DNA of 64,000 nucleotides from Nitrosomonas sp. sh817 (GCF_030908545.1 NZ_CP133083.1:1674001-1738000); one strand, 5' to 3'; counted from the stretch's first letter, positions 1 to 8,514 are shown. The notes: generated by a model from the letters alone, not told the origin. A program made the numbers and translations.

Positions 1-864
1 ACCGTGCGAACGGTAGTTTTGTTCGAGTTTGATCACCGTTGAAATACCGAAATCACGCTCAAAGTCTTTCATGTTCCCGCTGTATGCGCCGCGAAAGGCA
101 TAGATACTTTGATCGTCGTCGCCGACGGCAAACACCGCAGCCGCATGTCCGGTTTCCGTGCCGGCCAGCAATTTCAGCCATTTGTATTGCAATTGATTGG
201 TATCCTGAAACTCATCGATCAGGATATGCCGGAACCGCGCGCGATAGTGCTGGCACAGCGGCTCATTGCGAGTCAGCAATTCGTAATTGCGCAGCAGTAA
301 TTCCGCAAAATCAACCGCGCCTTCCCGCTGGCATTGCAGTTCGTACGCTTGATAAAATTCCAGCATACGGCGGGAAAAAGCGTCCTCGACCACCACATAA
401 GCCGCGCGCAACCCGGCTTCCTTGGCATTATTGATAAACCATTGCACCTGCCGGGGCGGAAATTTTTTATCGTCGGCCTGCAAATCTTTCAGGATTCTTT
501 TGATAAGCCCCAATTGGTCCGCGGAATCGAGGATTTGGAATGTTTGCGGCAGCCCGGCATCCTGAAAATGCGCCCGCAACATACGGTGGCAAAGCCCATG
601 AAATGTTCCAATCCACATTCCTCGCGGATTAATGGGCAACATCGCGGAAATGCGCGCCAGCATTTCCTTGGCGGCTTTATTGGTAAAAGTCACTGCCAGA
701 ATGCCGTGAGGACTGGCTTGGCCGGATTGAATCAAATACGCGATCCGCGTCGTTAGCACGCGCGTTTTGCCGCTGCCTGCACCGGCCAGAACCAGCACGG
801 ACTGGTGCGGCAAGGTAATCGCTTCCAGTTGCTGTGGATTAAGATCCGTGAGTAAGGATGTCAT
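1..864 (-). CDS. uvrD: DNA helicase UvrD, N-terminal part (runs off window)
   Basis: Superfamily 1 3'-5' DNA helicase of nucleotide-excision and mismatch repair. Translating the minus strand from the ATG at 864 gives MTSLLTDLNPQQLEAITLP, containing the Q-motif, then Walker A AGAGSGKT near residue 30, motif Ia TFTNKAAKEM, the UvrD-typical WIGTFHGLCHRMLRAH, Walker B IDEFQDTN and motif III GDDDQSIYAFRGA, and ends in the QNYRS region at the window edge. About 288 residues of a usual ~720 are present and the rest lies beyond base 1. The WIGTFHGLCHR and FQILDS stretches favour UvrD over Rep or PcrA. It lies downstream of the phosphoribulokinase gene on the same strand but is separated from it by 147 bases with strong dyads. 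Confidence 0.93.
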   Translation of the reverse strand, partial: MTSLLTDLNPQQLEAITLPHQSVLVLAGAGSGKTRVLTTRIAYLIQSGQASPHGILAVTFTNKAAKEMLARISAMLPINPRGMWIGTFHGLCHRMLRAHFQDAGLPQTFQILDSADQLGLIKRILKDLQADDKKFPPRQVQWFINNAKEAGLRAAYVVVEDAFSRRMLEFYQAYELQCQREGAVDFAELLLRNYELLTRNEPLCQHYRARFRHILIDEFQDTNQLQYKWLKLLAGTETGHAAAVFAVGDDDQSIYAFRGAYSGNMKDFERDFGISTVIKLEQNYRSHG

Positions 865-933
865 GCAGCTTGTATATTGCGATTAATCTCAGACTTGATC
901 TGAAAATACAAATAATCCGTAATGCGCCGCATT

Positions 934-993
934 GGTTAATTCAGAATCGCGATTCTGTTATCGCCGCAATGCGTCGCGATTCATGAATTAACC
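934..993. repeat. Nested inverted repeats between cbbP and uvrD
   Basis: A 10-base inverted repeat, GGTTAATTCA (934-943) and TGAATTAACC (984-993), encloses a perfect 16-base palindrome CAGAATCGCGATTCTG (942-957). It lies between the stop of the phosphoribulokinase gene and the start of uvrD, so it could end cbbP transcription or bind a regulator of uvrD. There is no T-run for a classical intrinsic terminator on the minus strand. Confidence 0.5.
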
Positions 994-1011
994 GGAATTG
1001 CCCCAGCGTGA

Positions 1012-1881
1012 TTAAGCTCTGCTTTTGGCGACAATATCCAAAATCAGTGGCGTCAATATCAACTCGATCGCCATACCCATTTTTCCGCCTGGAACGACAA
1101 TCGTATTGGGGCGGGACATGAACGAATCGTGAATCATTCTTAACAAGTAAGGGAAATCGGCCATTTCAGGATATCTGAAACGAATGACCACCAAGCTTTC
1201 ATCCAATGTCGGGATTTCCCTGGCAATAAACGGATTAGATGTGTCGACTGTCGGCACCCGTTGAAAATTGATATGCGTGCGGGAGAACTGCGGGGTAATG
1301 TAATGCACATAATCATGCATACGGCGCAGAATGGTATGCGTCACTGCTTCTGCCGAGTAACCGCGCGCACTGGTATCGCGATAAATTTTTTGAATCCACT
1401 CCAAGTTGACAATGGGCACAACACCGACCAGCAAATCGACATATTTTGCAACATCAGCGGTATCGCTCTTGGCGCCGCCATGCAGGCCTTCGTAAAACAG
1501 CAAATCGGAACCCGCCGGTATGGATGACCATGGCGTAAACGTTCCCGGTTTTTGCTGCCAAGGCGCGGCTTCTTCTTCGTTATGGAGATACAAGCGCTTT
1601 TGACCGGTTCCTTTTTCACCGTATTCCTTAAACAGCGCTTCCAGTTTCTCGAATTCGTTAGCTTCTGGTCCAAAGTGACTAATCGGACGCCCGTTATTTT
1701 TTTCTGATTCCGCCACGGCATGCTTCATCGCCTCGCGGTCGTATCGGTGGAAACTATCGCCTTCAATCACCACTGCATTCAGTTTCTCACGACGGAATAT
1801 ATGTTCAAAGCTGGTCTTTACCGTTGAGGTGCCTGCACCTGAAGATCCGGTAACGGCGATAACCGGGTGTTTTTGCGACAT
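1012..1881 (-). CDS. cbbP: Phosphoribulokinase (Calvin cycle)
   Basis: ATP-dependent phosphorylation of ribulose 5-phosphate to ribulose 1,5-bisphosphate, the Rubisco substrate; cytoplasmic. The 289 residues match the length of class I (proteobacterial, octameric) phosphoribulokinases. The P-loop GSSGAGTST is at residues 13-21, followed by IEGDSFHRYDREAMK, then the class I stretches FYEGLHGG and LEWIQKIYRDTSARGYSAEA, and a C-terminal NTIVVPGGKMG. The start ATG at 1881 is preceded by AGGAG (minus strand). It stands alone, not beside Rubisco genes, as is common in nitrifying betaproteobacteria. It is the main evidence here for an autotrophic host. Confidence 0.95.
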   Translation of the reverse strand: MSQKHPVIAVTGSSGAGTSTVKTSFEHIFRREKLNAVVIEGDSFHRYDREAMKHAVAESEKNNGRPISHFGPEANEFEKLEALFKEYGEKGTGQKRLYLHNEEEAAPWQQKPGTFTPWSSIPAGSDLLFYEGLHGGAKSDTADVAKYVDLLVGVVPIVNLEWIQKIYRDTSARGYSAEAVTHTILRRMHDYVHYITPQFSRTHINFQRVPTVDTSNPFIAREIPTLDESLVVIRFRYPEMADFPYLLRMIHDSFMSRPNTIVVPGGKMGMAIELILTPLILDIVAKSRA

Positions 1882-2433
1882 TCTAATTTTCTCCTAAAAA
1901 TATAATAATAAAATTACCGGACCATATTAGCCTTCGATGGAAATTTTGCATCGCTATGATACTGTTTCTGTTGATAGTCAGCAGCCATGACTTGCTTCGT
2001 GCGTCATCAGAATCGGGAAATCAAGCCGTCAAAATTGAAAATGTAAGTATGGAAACTTACAAAAATAATACCGGTCAGATACTTTGCCTAAAATTTCGTG
2101 ACTATTGTATACCAAGACGCTGTATAGGCATAAATTACCTGTAGTATTCGCAACACTTTTGAAAAATTTTTATCTTTGGCCGTCAATTGCATTCACAATG
2201 AAAAACACGCAATGATAACCGGTCAGTTATTTGTTTTATTACTGTTTCATTGCAGTCTAATATCATCCAAGATTGGCGGTAGTAACGATTCTTTTTTTGT
2301 CACCCATTTACAGACAGCAACATGAACCGGAGAATTACTATCCTAGACACGCTACCGGCATTTTTATCAGGATCCGCGAGACTATTATCCTGTTATCAAG
2401 GAATGTACTCAACCCGCCACACTATGATTATTT
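1882..2433. other. Intergenic stretch upstream of cbbP
   Basis: About 550 bases of AT-rich DNA between the divergent cbbP and the glycine-zipper lipoprotein gene, before the MITE-like repeat at 2434. It must hold the cbbP promoter, but I could not pick a convincing -35/-10 pair or a CbbR-type site. Short open frames here have no recognisable protein character. Confidence 0.4.
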
Positions 2434-2580
2434 GGGAAATGCTGATTAATTCGGCGAGCGGGATGAAGCACGAGGCGCGCGGAACGCAGCAACCGAGACA
2501 TATCAATAAGATAGGCGAGAGAGCGAGTACCGCGCAACGAAGTGATTCGCTCGTGCAGTCAATTAATCAGTATTTCCTTA
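2434..2580 (+). repeat. MITE-like element, copy A
   Basis: About 147 bp with terminal inverted repeats GGAAATGCTGATTAATTC at the left and AATTAATCAGTATTTCC at the right (one mismatch). The interior (GATGAAGCACGAGGCGC, CGGAACGCAGCAACCGAGAC, AGATAGGCGAG, AGTACCGCGCAACGAAG) is shared with copies near 8.7, 13.3, 34.1 and 59.1 kb. It carries no transposase. TTAG follows the right end. It lies 13 bases upstream of the lipoprotein start, so it may shape that gene's leader. Confidence 0.85.
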
Positions 2581-2593
2581 GAGAGAATCCTCA

Positions 2594-3133
2594 ATGAAAA
2601 CAGTCAATTCGTTATGTGCAGCTTGTGTCGTGTGTTTTTTGGCTGCATGCGTGCATTTGCCATCGGGACCCAGTGTCATGGCGTTACCGGGTACCGGCAA
2701 AAGCTTTGAACAGTTCCGCGCGGATGACTACGAGTGCCGCAGCTATGCTTATGAACAGGTGGGCGGCACGACTCCCCGGCAATCAGCGCAGTCGAGCGGT
2801 TTGGAAAGCGCAGCCATTGGCGCCGGTCTGGGAGCGGCTGCGGGAGCGGCGATTGCTGGCGGTGGTGGAGCCGCTGTGGGTGCCGGCGCAGGGTTATTGG
2901 CCGGAGGATTGGTTGGCTCCGGTACCGCCAGCACTTCCGCGTATGTCAATCAGCAACGCTATGATATCGGTTATATCCAATGCATGTACGCCAAAGGTCA
3001 TCGGGTACCCATAGCTGGCAGAATTACTGAAGACCCACCCGTAAGTCGGGCTAGAAACCCGGTATCACCGGCTCCCGAATTTATCCCGCCGCCACCGCCG
3101 CCAGGAAATCCACCGCCACCGCCATTACGCTGA
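2594..3133 (+). CDS. Glycine-zipper lipoprotein with proline-rich tail
   Basis: Predicted outer-membrane or periplasmic lipoprotein, 179 residues. The N-terminus is a lipoprotein signal with lipobox LAAC (cysteine near residue 20). A polar segment with DDYECRSYAYEQVGG follows, then a long Gly/Ala zipper (about 70-115) of the YMGG/Gly-zipper type that could insert in membrane, then VNQQRYDIGYIQCMYAKGH, and a proline tail ending PPPPPGNPPPPPLR. Cysteines in the YEC and QCMY motifs are placed as in the lipoprotein at 34385, which is shorter and lacks the Pro tail, so the two are paralogue-like. The exact function of the family is unknown. A MITE-like repeat ends just upstream, which leaves little room for a native promoter. 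Confidence 0.75.
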   Translation: MKTVNSLCAACVVCFLAACVHLPSGPSVMALPGTGKSFEQFRADDYECRSYAYEQVGGTTPRQSAQSSGLESAAIGAGLGAAAGAAIAGGGGAAVGAGAGLLAGGLVGSGTASTSAYVNQQRYDIGYIQCMYAKGHRVPIAGRITEDPPVSRARNPVSPAPEFIPPPPPPGNPPPPPLR

Positions 3134-3336
3134 AGAAGCTTTAAAAAAGGTCGCGGTTCGCATGCTTATCGGGTGCATAACTCCCGGTTTATTGAACTTG
3201 CAATAACTCGGTATGATAATGCGCTAAAATAATCAAAAAAATAACCCTGTTGAATCAGATATAATTCGCAATTCGTTAATGCATTGCCAATATATTAGAA
3301 TAAATATATTTTAGAATAATAACTTAGGAGTTAATT

Positions 3337-3855
3337 GTGCATCCGATTGTACCTATAATCATGGCATTTGGCGCCATCTTGTTTTTCGTTGGAATAATTG
3401 TCCAAGTGCGATTTGGCGCGAAGCGAATCAAAATAGTAAAACTACGTGGCAAAGAATATAAGCTCTGGCAATTCGTCTTAACTACAATTGGCTCAGGAGT
3501 CGCTTTGATCATCGTTTCAGTTTTAGTACCCAAATACCTACCGTATCAACCGGAATCTACGGCTCAAACTGTTCAACCTGCTATCTCTGGAAATTTGAAA
3601 TACGAACTGGATTCGATTCTATCCAGTTTGAAAATCAACAACGGCCCGCTGATGGATGCGATCAGCCGTTTCCAATCGGAATATCCGGAAGCGTTAAAGC
3701 GCGGTGATAAAAATGTCACCGACCTGCTCGTGCTTGAAATGGCTTTTCGAATCAGAACTGAATTACAAAACCTGGATTACCCGGAAAGTCAAATAGAGCG
3801 TGAGGTTGAGCGGATTACTGGAATTCTGAAGCAGCCTGCTCAGCAAGGCAGATAG
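3337..3855 (+). CDS. Hypothetical inner-membrane protein
   Basis: 172 residues, no recognised family. The start is GTG at 3337, six bases after TAGGAG. Two membrane segments are visible: about residues 4-22 (IVPIIMAFGAILFFVGIIV) and 48-66 (LTTIGSGVALIIVSVLV), with a basic loop (RFGAKRIKIVKLRGKEYK) between. The C-terminal ~100 residues are soluble and charged, with a likely helical stretch ISRFQSEYPEALKRGDKNV and EREVERITGILKQ. Upstream DNA is AT-rich. Function unknown. Confidence 0.6.
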   Translation: MHPIVPIIMAFGAILFFVGIIVQVRFGAKRIKIVKLRGKEYKLWQFVLTTIGSGVALIIVSVLVPKYLPYQPESTAQTVQPAISGNLKYELDSILSSLKINNGPLMDAISRFQSEYPEALKRGDKNVTDLLVLEMAFRIRTELQNLDYPESQIEREVERITGILKQPAQQGR

Positions 3856-3884
3856 AATGGGAAAAACAAAATCTATATCTATAA

Positions 3885-3954
3885 AGACAGGTGAGTTTCT
3901 GAGCACCATTTGACCCAGCAAATCGCTTGTACAGGCAATTAATCAGTATTTCCC
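3885..3954 (+). repeat. Remnant (right half) of a MITE-like element
   Basis: GAGTTTCTGAGCACCAT, then ATCGCTTGTACAGGCAATTA and ATCAGTATTTCCC, align with the right half of the element at 58893-59043 (GAATTTCCGAGCACCAC, GACCGCTTGTGTAGCCAATTA, TTCAGCATTTCC). No left end is visible, so this is a decayed or truncated copy. Confidence 0.55.
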
Positions 3955-4026
3955 AGCACTATGGACACTGATAAACCGGTGCCAATCGGCTTAAATTGAT
4001 TATCTCTAACACTATAAGGACTCGTT

Positions 4027-4389
4027 ATGATCAAATTGCTTCAAACTCTTCTGGCAGTATTCATAATTTCTTTAGCACTGCCGCAATTAGCGCTTGCCGA
4101 GCAATACCCTGATAAAGTCATGGAAAAGCTTGGTAACGGGCTTGCCAATGCAGTAACCGGTGTCGCTGAAATTCCAAAAACCATCACGATTGTCGGCAAT
4201 CGTGATGGTGTCGTTCATGGCATGACTGTCGGTTTTTTAACAGGAATCGCAAATGCTGTCGGGCGCTCACTGAGCGGTGCTTTTGATATCGCCACTTTTT
4301 TAATTCCCACAACGCCTTTTGTGAAACCCGCTTATATATGGGATGATTTCAACCGAGAAACTGCTTTTGTTGAATCACATATGCGCTAA
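4027..4389 (+). CDS. Exosortase-system-associated protein, TIGR04073-like
   Basis: Small exported protein of 120 residues. It has a Sec signal peptide (LLAVFIISLALPQLALAEQ, cleavage after ALA), then a mature part with EKLGNGLANAVTGVAEIPK, a short Gly-rich hydrophobic region, and a conserved-looking end. The pattern of lone small exported proteins with LxNGLANxxTGxxEIPK is what I know as the TIGR04073 family, found in genomes with exosortase/PEP-CTERM protein sorting; its role is unknown. A PEP-CTERM substrate is present at 17639, which agrees with this assignment. The start ATG follows TAAGGA. A stem-loop lies just past the stop. Confidence 0.72.
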   Translation: MIKLLQTLLAVFIISLALPQLALAEQYPDKVMEKLGNGLANAVTGVAEIPKTITIVGNRDGVVHGMTVGFLTGIANAVGRSLSGAFDIATFLIPTTPFVKPAYIWDDFNRETAFVESHMR

Positions 4390-4400
4390 CGCGGTTCTTT

Positions 4401-4439
4401 CTCGCCATCCGATTGGTAATTTAATAATCTGATGGCGAG
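4401..4439. terminator. Stem-loop after the TIGR04073-like gene
   Basis: A 9-bp stem, CTCGCCATC (4401-4409) and GATGGCGAG (4431-4439), with a 21-base loop, 12 bases after the stop codon at 4389. No clear T-run follows on the + strand, so this is a terminator-like or mRNA-protecting hairpin rather than a textbook terminator. Confidence 0.5.
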
Positions 4440-4488
4440 CGGTTTCCGGTTATTTTCCCGCCAACCGTTCCGTATATTCATCCAATAG

Positions 4489-4953
4489 TCAAATGGTATT
4501 GCTGATGATTGCCGGTGGCGAATCTGCAATCAGACATTCTTTAAATACATAACTACCCGGCTCTTCAGCCAATCCGTCACTTTCAATCAAGTCAAACCGG
4601 ACACAATCTTTCTCTTTAAAGGAGTATCGATATTTTTCGGGTAATTTCATGTCCGGCAAGGAAATCTCATGAAACAAACTTTTCTCGACCCACCAGCGGC
4701 CTGATTCGCTGAAATGCGTGCTTTCACCATTCGCGTCGGTGAAACTAAAATCAATGGCGTAGGAACCATCGGCATTTCGAGTCTGCGTCCAGCGTTTTAG
4801 CAAACCGCCTTCTTCCAAGAACTCACCGGACCAGACACCGATTAACTTGACATCGATAAATGGTTGCTGATGGGTGGTTGCAAGCGAGCCACAGCCATTT
4901 AAAAAGAATAGCAATAATGCCCCTGCAAAAAGATTTTCAACTAATTTAACCAT
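4489..4953 (-). CDS. Hypothetical lipoprotein
   Basis: 154 residues with a lipoprotein signal (ENLFAGALLLFFLNGCGS, lipobox LNGC, cysteine at 21). The mature part looks like an all-beta fold: IGVWSGEF, RWTQTRNADGSYAIDF, SESGRWWVEKSLFHE and YSFKEKDCVRFDLIE. The phrase order (GVWSGEF, then NADGSY, then GRWW, then KY) resembles lipocalin-like or META-like small domains that report on lipid or damage stress, but I cannot name a family. It lies downstream of ygfX on the same strand with about 140 bases between. Confidence 0.6.
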   Translation of the reverse strand: MVKLVENLFAGALLLFFLNGCGSLATTHQQPFIDVKLIGVWSGEFLEEGGLLKRWTQTRNADGSYAIDFSFTDANGESTHFSESGRWWVEKSLFHEISLPDMKLPEKYRYSFKEKDCVRFDLIESDGLAEEPGSYVFKECLIADSPPAIISNTI

Positions 4954-5091
4954 GGTTGGCGTACGTGTAGGTGAATCGATAAAAATTTCCTGATTATTTT
5001 CCGGTATATCGCAATAGTGATGACATGACGAAGCCGCTTAGTCAGGCTAATTATTTGATGAATCGTTCGCGGCAACCAATCCAACACCACC

Positions 5092-5526
5092 TCATTCACC
5101 CGGTTTCCACTTCCACCGCAACCACACGCGAAGTTGCCTGAATGCTTCGTCATCAATACCATCCGGCAAGATGGTTATGCTATCTGTAAAAAAATTTCCT
5201 TCCGGTTGCAAAATTAATACAGACAGATAAGGCGACACAAAACTATTATTAAGGATATTACAGACAATTTTCTTATTTGAACGCATTGTTGCCACGCATT
5301 GACTATTCTCTGTCAAAACCAATTCAGTCACCGCATTATTCGCCATCAGCAAAGCATCTTTGCGCACATAATGAATAAGGCTGATGATGATCAAAATGAT
5401 TGTCATGCTTTTCAATATCCAAGATAGCGCCAGCGTCCATAATACGCAGGCGGTTGCCGTGTGCGCAATTATCAAGATCGCTGCCAGCAAATACGAAGGC
5501 TTGCGGCGGATGATCAGATTTTCCAT
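5092..5526 (-). CDS. ygfX: YgfX/CptA-family membrane protein
   Basis: Inner-membrane protein of the YgfX (CptA) family; in E. coli it is proposed to affect cell division through MreB and FtsZ. I place the start at the ATG at 5526 because the product then begins MENLIIRRKPSYLLA, matching the short family N-terminus before two membrane spans (about 10-32 and 34-54). A longer frame opens at TTG 5634 but would overlap ygfZ. The C-terminus TILPDGIDDEAFRQLRVWLR is the strongest family signature. It is divergent from ygfZ, as in enterobacteria, but the usual partner sdhE (ygfY) is absent here. Confidence 0.7.
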   Translation of the reverse strand: MENLIIRRKPSYLLAAILIIAHTATACVLWTLALSWILKSMTIILIIISLIHYVRKDALLMANNAVTELVLTENSQCVATMRSNKKIVCNILNNSFVSPYLSVLILQPEGNFFTDSITILPDGIDDEAFRQLRVWLRWKWKPGE

Positions 5527-5638
5527 GGTCAAGTCGGGAAAGTTTTTTTGTAATTGAGCGAATTCTTTTAAAACCCGCGCTTGATTATAGTCAAAGCGCT
5601 TATCGTATAATCTCGTCAATTTGAATGCTGACAAGATT

Positions 5639-6679
5639 ATGAATACTGAATGGCAGAACTATTTAACTAAACATTCCGCGGTTGTCAAAGATGATTCGGT
5701 AATACATTTCGGCGACAGCGCCGCTGAATTGCTTGCAACAGAAACCACGACGGTTATTTCCGATCTTTCTCATCGAGGCTTGATTCAATTCTCCGGTGGC
5801 GATGCAAAAGCTTTTCTGCAAAGTCAGCTCAGTTGCGATATTTATGAGATTGGTTTGGGCACAGCAAAATATGGCAGTTATTGCACACCCAAAGGTAGAG
5901 TATTGGCAAATTTCATCGTGTGGCAACACGGCAATGAACTGTTTATGCAATTACCTGTTAGCATGCTGCATGCGATCCAAAAACGGCTATCGTTGTATGT
6001 ATTGCGAGCAAAGGTAACCATCACCGATTGCAGTGATCAATGGATACGCTTTGGCATTGCCGGTCCTGATGCGATCGCACTCGTTCAGGAAGCGGATAAC
6101 TCCCTCAACGATTTTTCCGGCCCGATGTGCATGCAACATACCGAGAAGTTAAGCATTCTTTATCACTCAATCAATCGCGTGGAAATTATCACTACCGTAG
6201 AGAATGCTCAAATATTGTGGGATCGGCTCGCCCGGCACGCCAGACCGGTAGGATTTAGTTGTTGGGATTGGCTGGAGATTCAAGCGGGAATTCCTGCGAT
6301 CTTGCCCGAAACCCAGGAAATGTTTTTGCCGCAAATGATTAATCTCGATGCAATCGGTGGCGTTAGTTTCAAGAAAGGCTGCTATCCGGGACAGGAAATT
6401 GTGGCGCGTACGCAGTATCTTGGAAAGCTCAAGCGGCGCATGCAATTGGTTCACGTAGCAGCCAACTCGGCGATCACAGCCGGTGACGCTCTCTATAGTG
6501 TCGAAACCGGCGATCAATCCAGTGGAAATATCGTGAATGCCGCGCCGTCTCCACAAGGCGGATTCGATGCCTTAGCCGTCGTGCAGTGCAGCAGTGATGA
6601 TGCAAGTGAAATCCACTGCCATTCATTACAGGGCCCGGTCCTGGAATTCCGGTCCCTACCCTATCCATTGCCAGCCTGA
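5639..6679 (+). CDS. ygfZ: Folate-binding protein YgfZ
   Basis: Tetrahydrofolate-dependent protein of the GcvT/COG0354 family, needed for some Fe-S enzymes such as MiaB and for tRNA modification; cytoplasmic. The signature KGCYPGQEIVAR occurs near residues 247-258 and contains the conserved cysteine. The N-terminal part has the family pattern DLSHRGLIQFSGGDAKAFLQ followed by GRVLANFIVW. Length (346 from ATG 5639) is normal. A TTG/ATG a few codons upstream (5621) is possible, but ATG 5639 gives the more usual N-terminus. Adjacent and divergent to ygfX. Confidence 0.9.
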   Translation: MNTEWQNYLTKHSAVVKDDSVIHFGDSAAELLATETTTVISDLSHRGLIQFSGGDAKAFLQSQLSCDIYEIGLGTAKYGSYCTPKGRVLANFIVWQHGNELFMQLPVSMLHAIQKRLSLYVLRAKVTITDCSDQWIRFGIAGPDAIALVQEADNSLNDFSGPMCMQHTEKLSILYHSINRVEIITTVENAQILWDRLARHARPVGFSCWDWLEIQAGIPAILPETQEMFLPQMINLDAIGGVSFKKGCYPGQEIVARTQYLGKLKRRMQLVHVAANSAITAGDALYSVETGDQSSGNIVNAAPSPQGGFDALAVVQCSSDDASEIHCHSLQGPVLEFRSLPYPLPA

Positions 6680-6938
6680 ACCATTCGTTCCGGTCACACT
6701 GTTATCTTTGATCAATTGGCTCTTGCTGTTTTGTTTTTTGCGAGAAACGCAAACTTTCGGGAGCATTGGTGCCGCCGGTCACGACAAATGTCATCGCTTC
6801 CTCGGTAGTCCAATCGGTTAATATCACGTTTTCCATTGGCAGGATTTCGATATAACCGGAGGTCGGGTTCGGCGAGGTCGGTACATAAACCGCAGCCAGT
6901 TGTTTTCCAGTGTCTTTATCCCGCATGATTTTGGTGGT

Positions 6939-8034
6939 GGATTCAAAATTGAAGTGCAACTTTTGTAAGGAAGTTTAGGAAGCAAGCTGCGGTAGTATCG
7001 GAGCTTCTTAAACGACCAAGTAGAAGGAGCACAGATGAAGCACTACAAGCAGCTCACCAGCGAGCAACGATACCAGATTTCCGGCTTGAAGAAGGCGGGT
7101 TTGAACCAATCGCGAATAGCGGATGCAGTGGGCGTGAGCAAGTCGACGATTTCGCGGGAATTCAGGCGGAACAAGGGTCGGCGTGACTGGTATCCCAAGC
7201 AGGCGCAGGAATTACGGAACGAGCGCCGAAAACAATGCGCCAACGCCCAGCGTTTATCAATGTCGGACTGGACGGAAGTTGAGCGATTGGTTCGGCTGGA
7301 CATGAGTCCGGAGCAAGCGGCCCGTCGACTTGCTTTGGAAAGTGTGTTGCAGATCAGTCACGAGACGATCTACTTGCACATATATGCAGACAAGCGTCGA
7401 GGTGGCGACCTGTGGCGGCATTTGCGTTGCCAGAAGCCCCGCAGGAAGCGTTATGCGAGCGGTCAAGAGCGCCGGGGCACGATCAAGAACCGGATCGGCA
7501 TTGATGAGCGTCCGGGGATCGTGGATCAGAAGAACCGCATAGGCGACTGGGAGGGCGACACCGTAATCGGCAAGAACCATCAAGGCGCATTGGTTACGCT
7601 GGCCGAGAGGAAGTCGCGCTACATTCTGGCAGCCCAAGTGCCCGGCAAACATGCATCGGGCGTAACGGCGGCGGTAACGCGATTGCTGCGCCCCCATAAA
7701 CGCAAGTGCCACACCATGACATTCGACAACGGGAAAGAATTTGCGGAGCATGAAACCATTGCTGCGAAACTCAATGTGGATATCTACTTCGCTCATCCTT
7801 ATCATTCATGGGAGCGCGGCTTGAACGAGAACAGCAATGGGCTGCTGCGGCAGTATTTCCCCAAGGGAATGGAATTGATTAAGGTGACCCAGGAACAAGT
7901 ACAATGGGCGGTGGATAGACTCAACCATCGACCGCGCAAGGTGCTTGGATTCAGAACCCCGTTTGAGGTGTTCTTCGGAAAGACGGTGCGCTATACCAAG
8001 CCACCGCTAGGTGTTGCACTTCGAAGTTGAATCC
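6939..8034 (+). mobile_element. IS30-family insertion sequence
   Basis: 1096 bp. The left end GGATTCAAAATTGAAGTGC and the reverse complement of the right end GGATTCAACTTCGAAGTGC form ~22-bp inverted repeats that continue AAC, with 3-4 mismatches. It contains one transposase gene with the IS30 signature. I could not identify a clean target duplication: GGT lies left and GCA right of the boundaries chosen. It sits in the DUF502 gene, with its transposase opposite to the direction of that gene. Confidence 0.85.
7035..8030 (+). CDS. IS30-family transposase
   Basis: 331 residues, full length for the family. An N-terminal HTH (LTSEQRYQISGLKKAGLNQS then SKSTISREFRRN) precedes an integrase-type DDE core: the first Asp in GDWEGDTVIGK, the second in TFDNGKEFAEHE and the Glu in NENSNGLLRQYFPKG. 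The ATG follows AGAAGGAG (7023-7030). It appears intact and potentially active. Confidence 0.95.
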   Translation: MKHYKQLTSEQRYQISGLKKAGLNQSRIADAVGVSKSTISREFRRNKGRRDWYPKQAQELRNERRKQCANAQRLSMSDWTEVERLVRLDMSPEQAARRLALESVLQISHETIYLHIYADKRRGGDLWRHLRCQKPRRKRYASGQERRGTIKNRIGIDERPGIVDQKNRIGDWEGDTVIGKNHQGALVTLAERKSRYILAAQVPGKHASGVTAAVTRLLRPHKRKCHTMTFDNGKEFAEHETIAAKLNVDIYFAHPYHSWERGLNENSNGLLRQYFPKGMELIKVTQEQVQWAVDRLNHRPRKVLGFRTPFEVFFGKTVRYTKPPLGVALRS

Positions 8035-8514
8035 GCAGGTAATAAAGCCAACGGCTTTCATTTCTGACGACGGGAAGCTGATTAGAACCACACGCTGGCC
8101 AGTCACAGGCGGTTGGCTAATCGTGTGCAAAAACCGCTTGGTCGCGCCGTAAATTGTTTGCACCAGCGGTAATCTGGCCAGGATTTTTTCGTAAATATCG
8201 ATCACTTTTTTGCCAATCACAAAAGAAGCCAGCAGGCCGATTCCATACAAGCTAGCGATCGTCAGCAATGCCGCAACAGCGTGCTGAAAATTCGAATCCA
8301 GCAACCAGCTGGCAGTCGTGTCGGAGAAAGGGCGTATTGCACGTGCCATTGCTTTTAATAGCGGGGCACCGATACTTGCCAATAAATTTAACAAGAAATC
8401 GAATACCAGCCACGTAACCCACAGAGGAGCAACCGTCAGAAAACCGATAAGGATATACCGCCCAATGTGCGCGACACGCGCAGTGTTTTGTTCTGGATTA
8501 TTATCCGCTGTCAT

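Larger units (their letters stand above)
6702..8514 (-). pseudogene. DUF502 membrane-protein gene interrupted by an IS30-family element
   Basis: The N-terminal piece (8514 to 8035) starts MTADNNPEQNTARVAHIGRY and carries two membrane segments (LIGFLTVAPLWVTWLVFDFL and VAALLTIASLYGIGLLASFV) followed by the DUF502 core ILARLPLVQTIYGATKRF. It runs as far as FPSSEMKAVGFITC. The C-terminal piece (6938 to 6702) resumes TTKIMRDKDTGKQ and contains VYVPTSPNPTSGYIEILP and WTTEEAMTFVVTGG, also DUF502. The two pieces join in frame (717 bases, about 238 residues) once 6939-8034 is removed. The last third, with the most conserved family motifs, is cut off, so the protein is probably inactive. The family's function is unknown. 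Confidence 0.88.

Noticed and set aside
1956..2144. 62-codon frame upstream of cbbP
   Set aside because: No ribosome site or protein character; sits in AT-rich promoter DNA.
2322..2597. 91-codon frame across the MITE-like repeat
   Set aside because: The frame is made by repeat sequence, has no protein-like composition, and overlaps the next gene's ribosome site.
4941..5162. 73-codon minus frame between ygfX and the lipoprotein
   Set aside because: Overlaps the 3' end of ygfX in another frame and has no family features.
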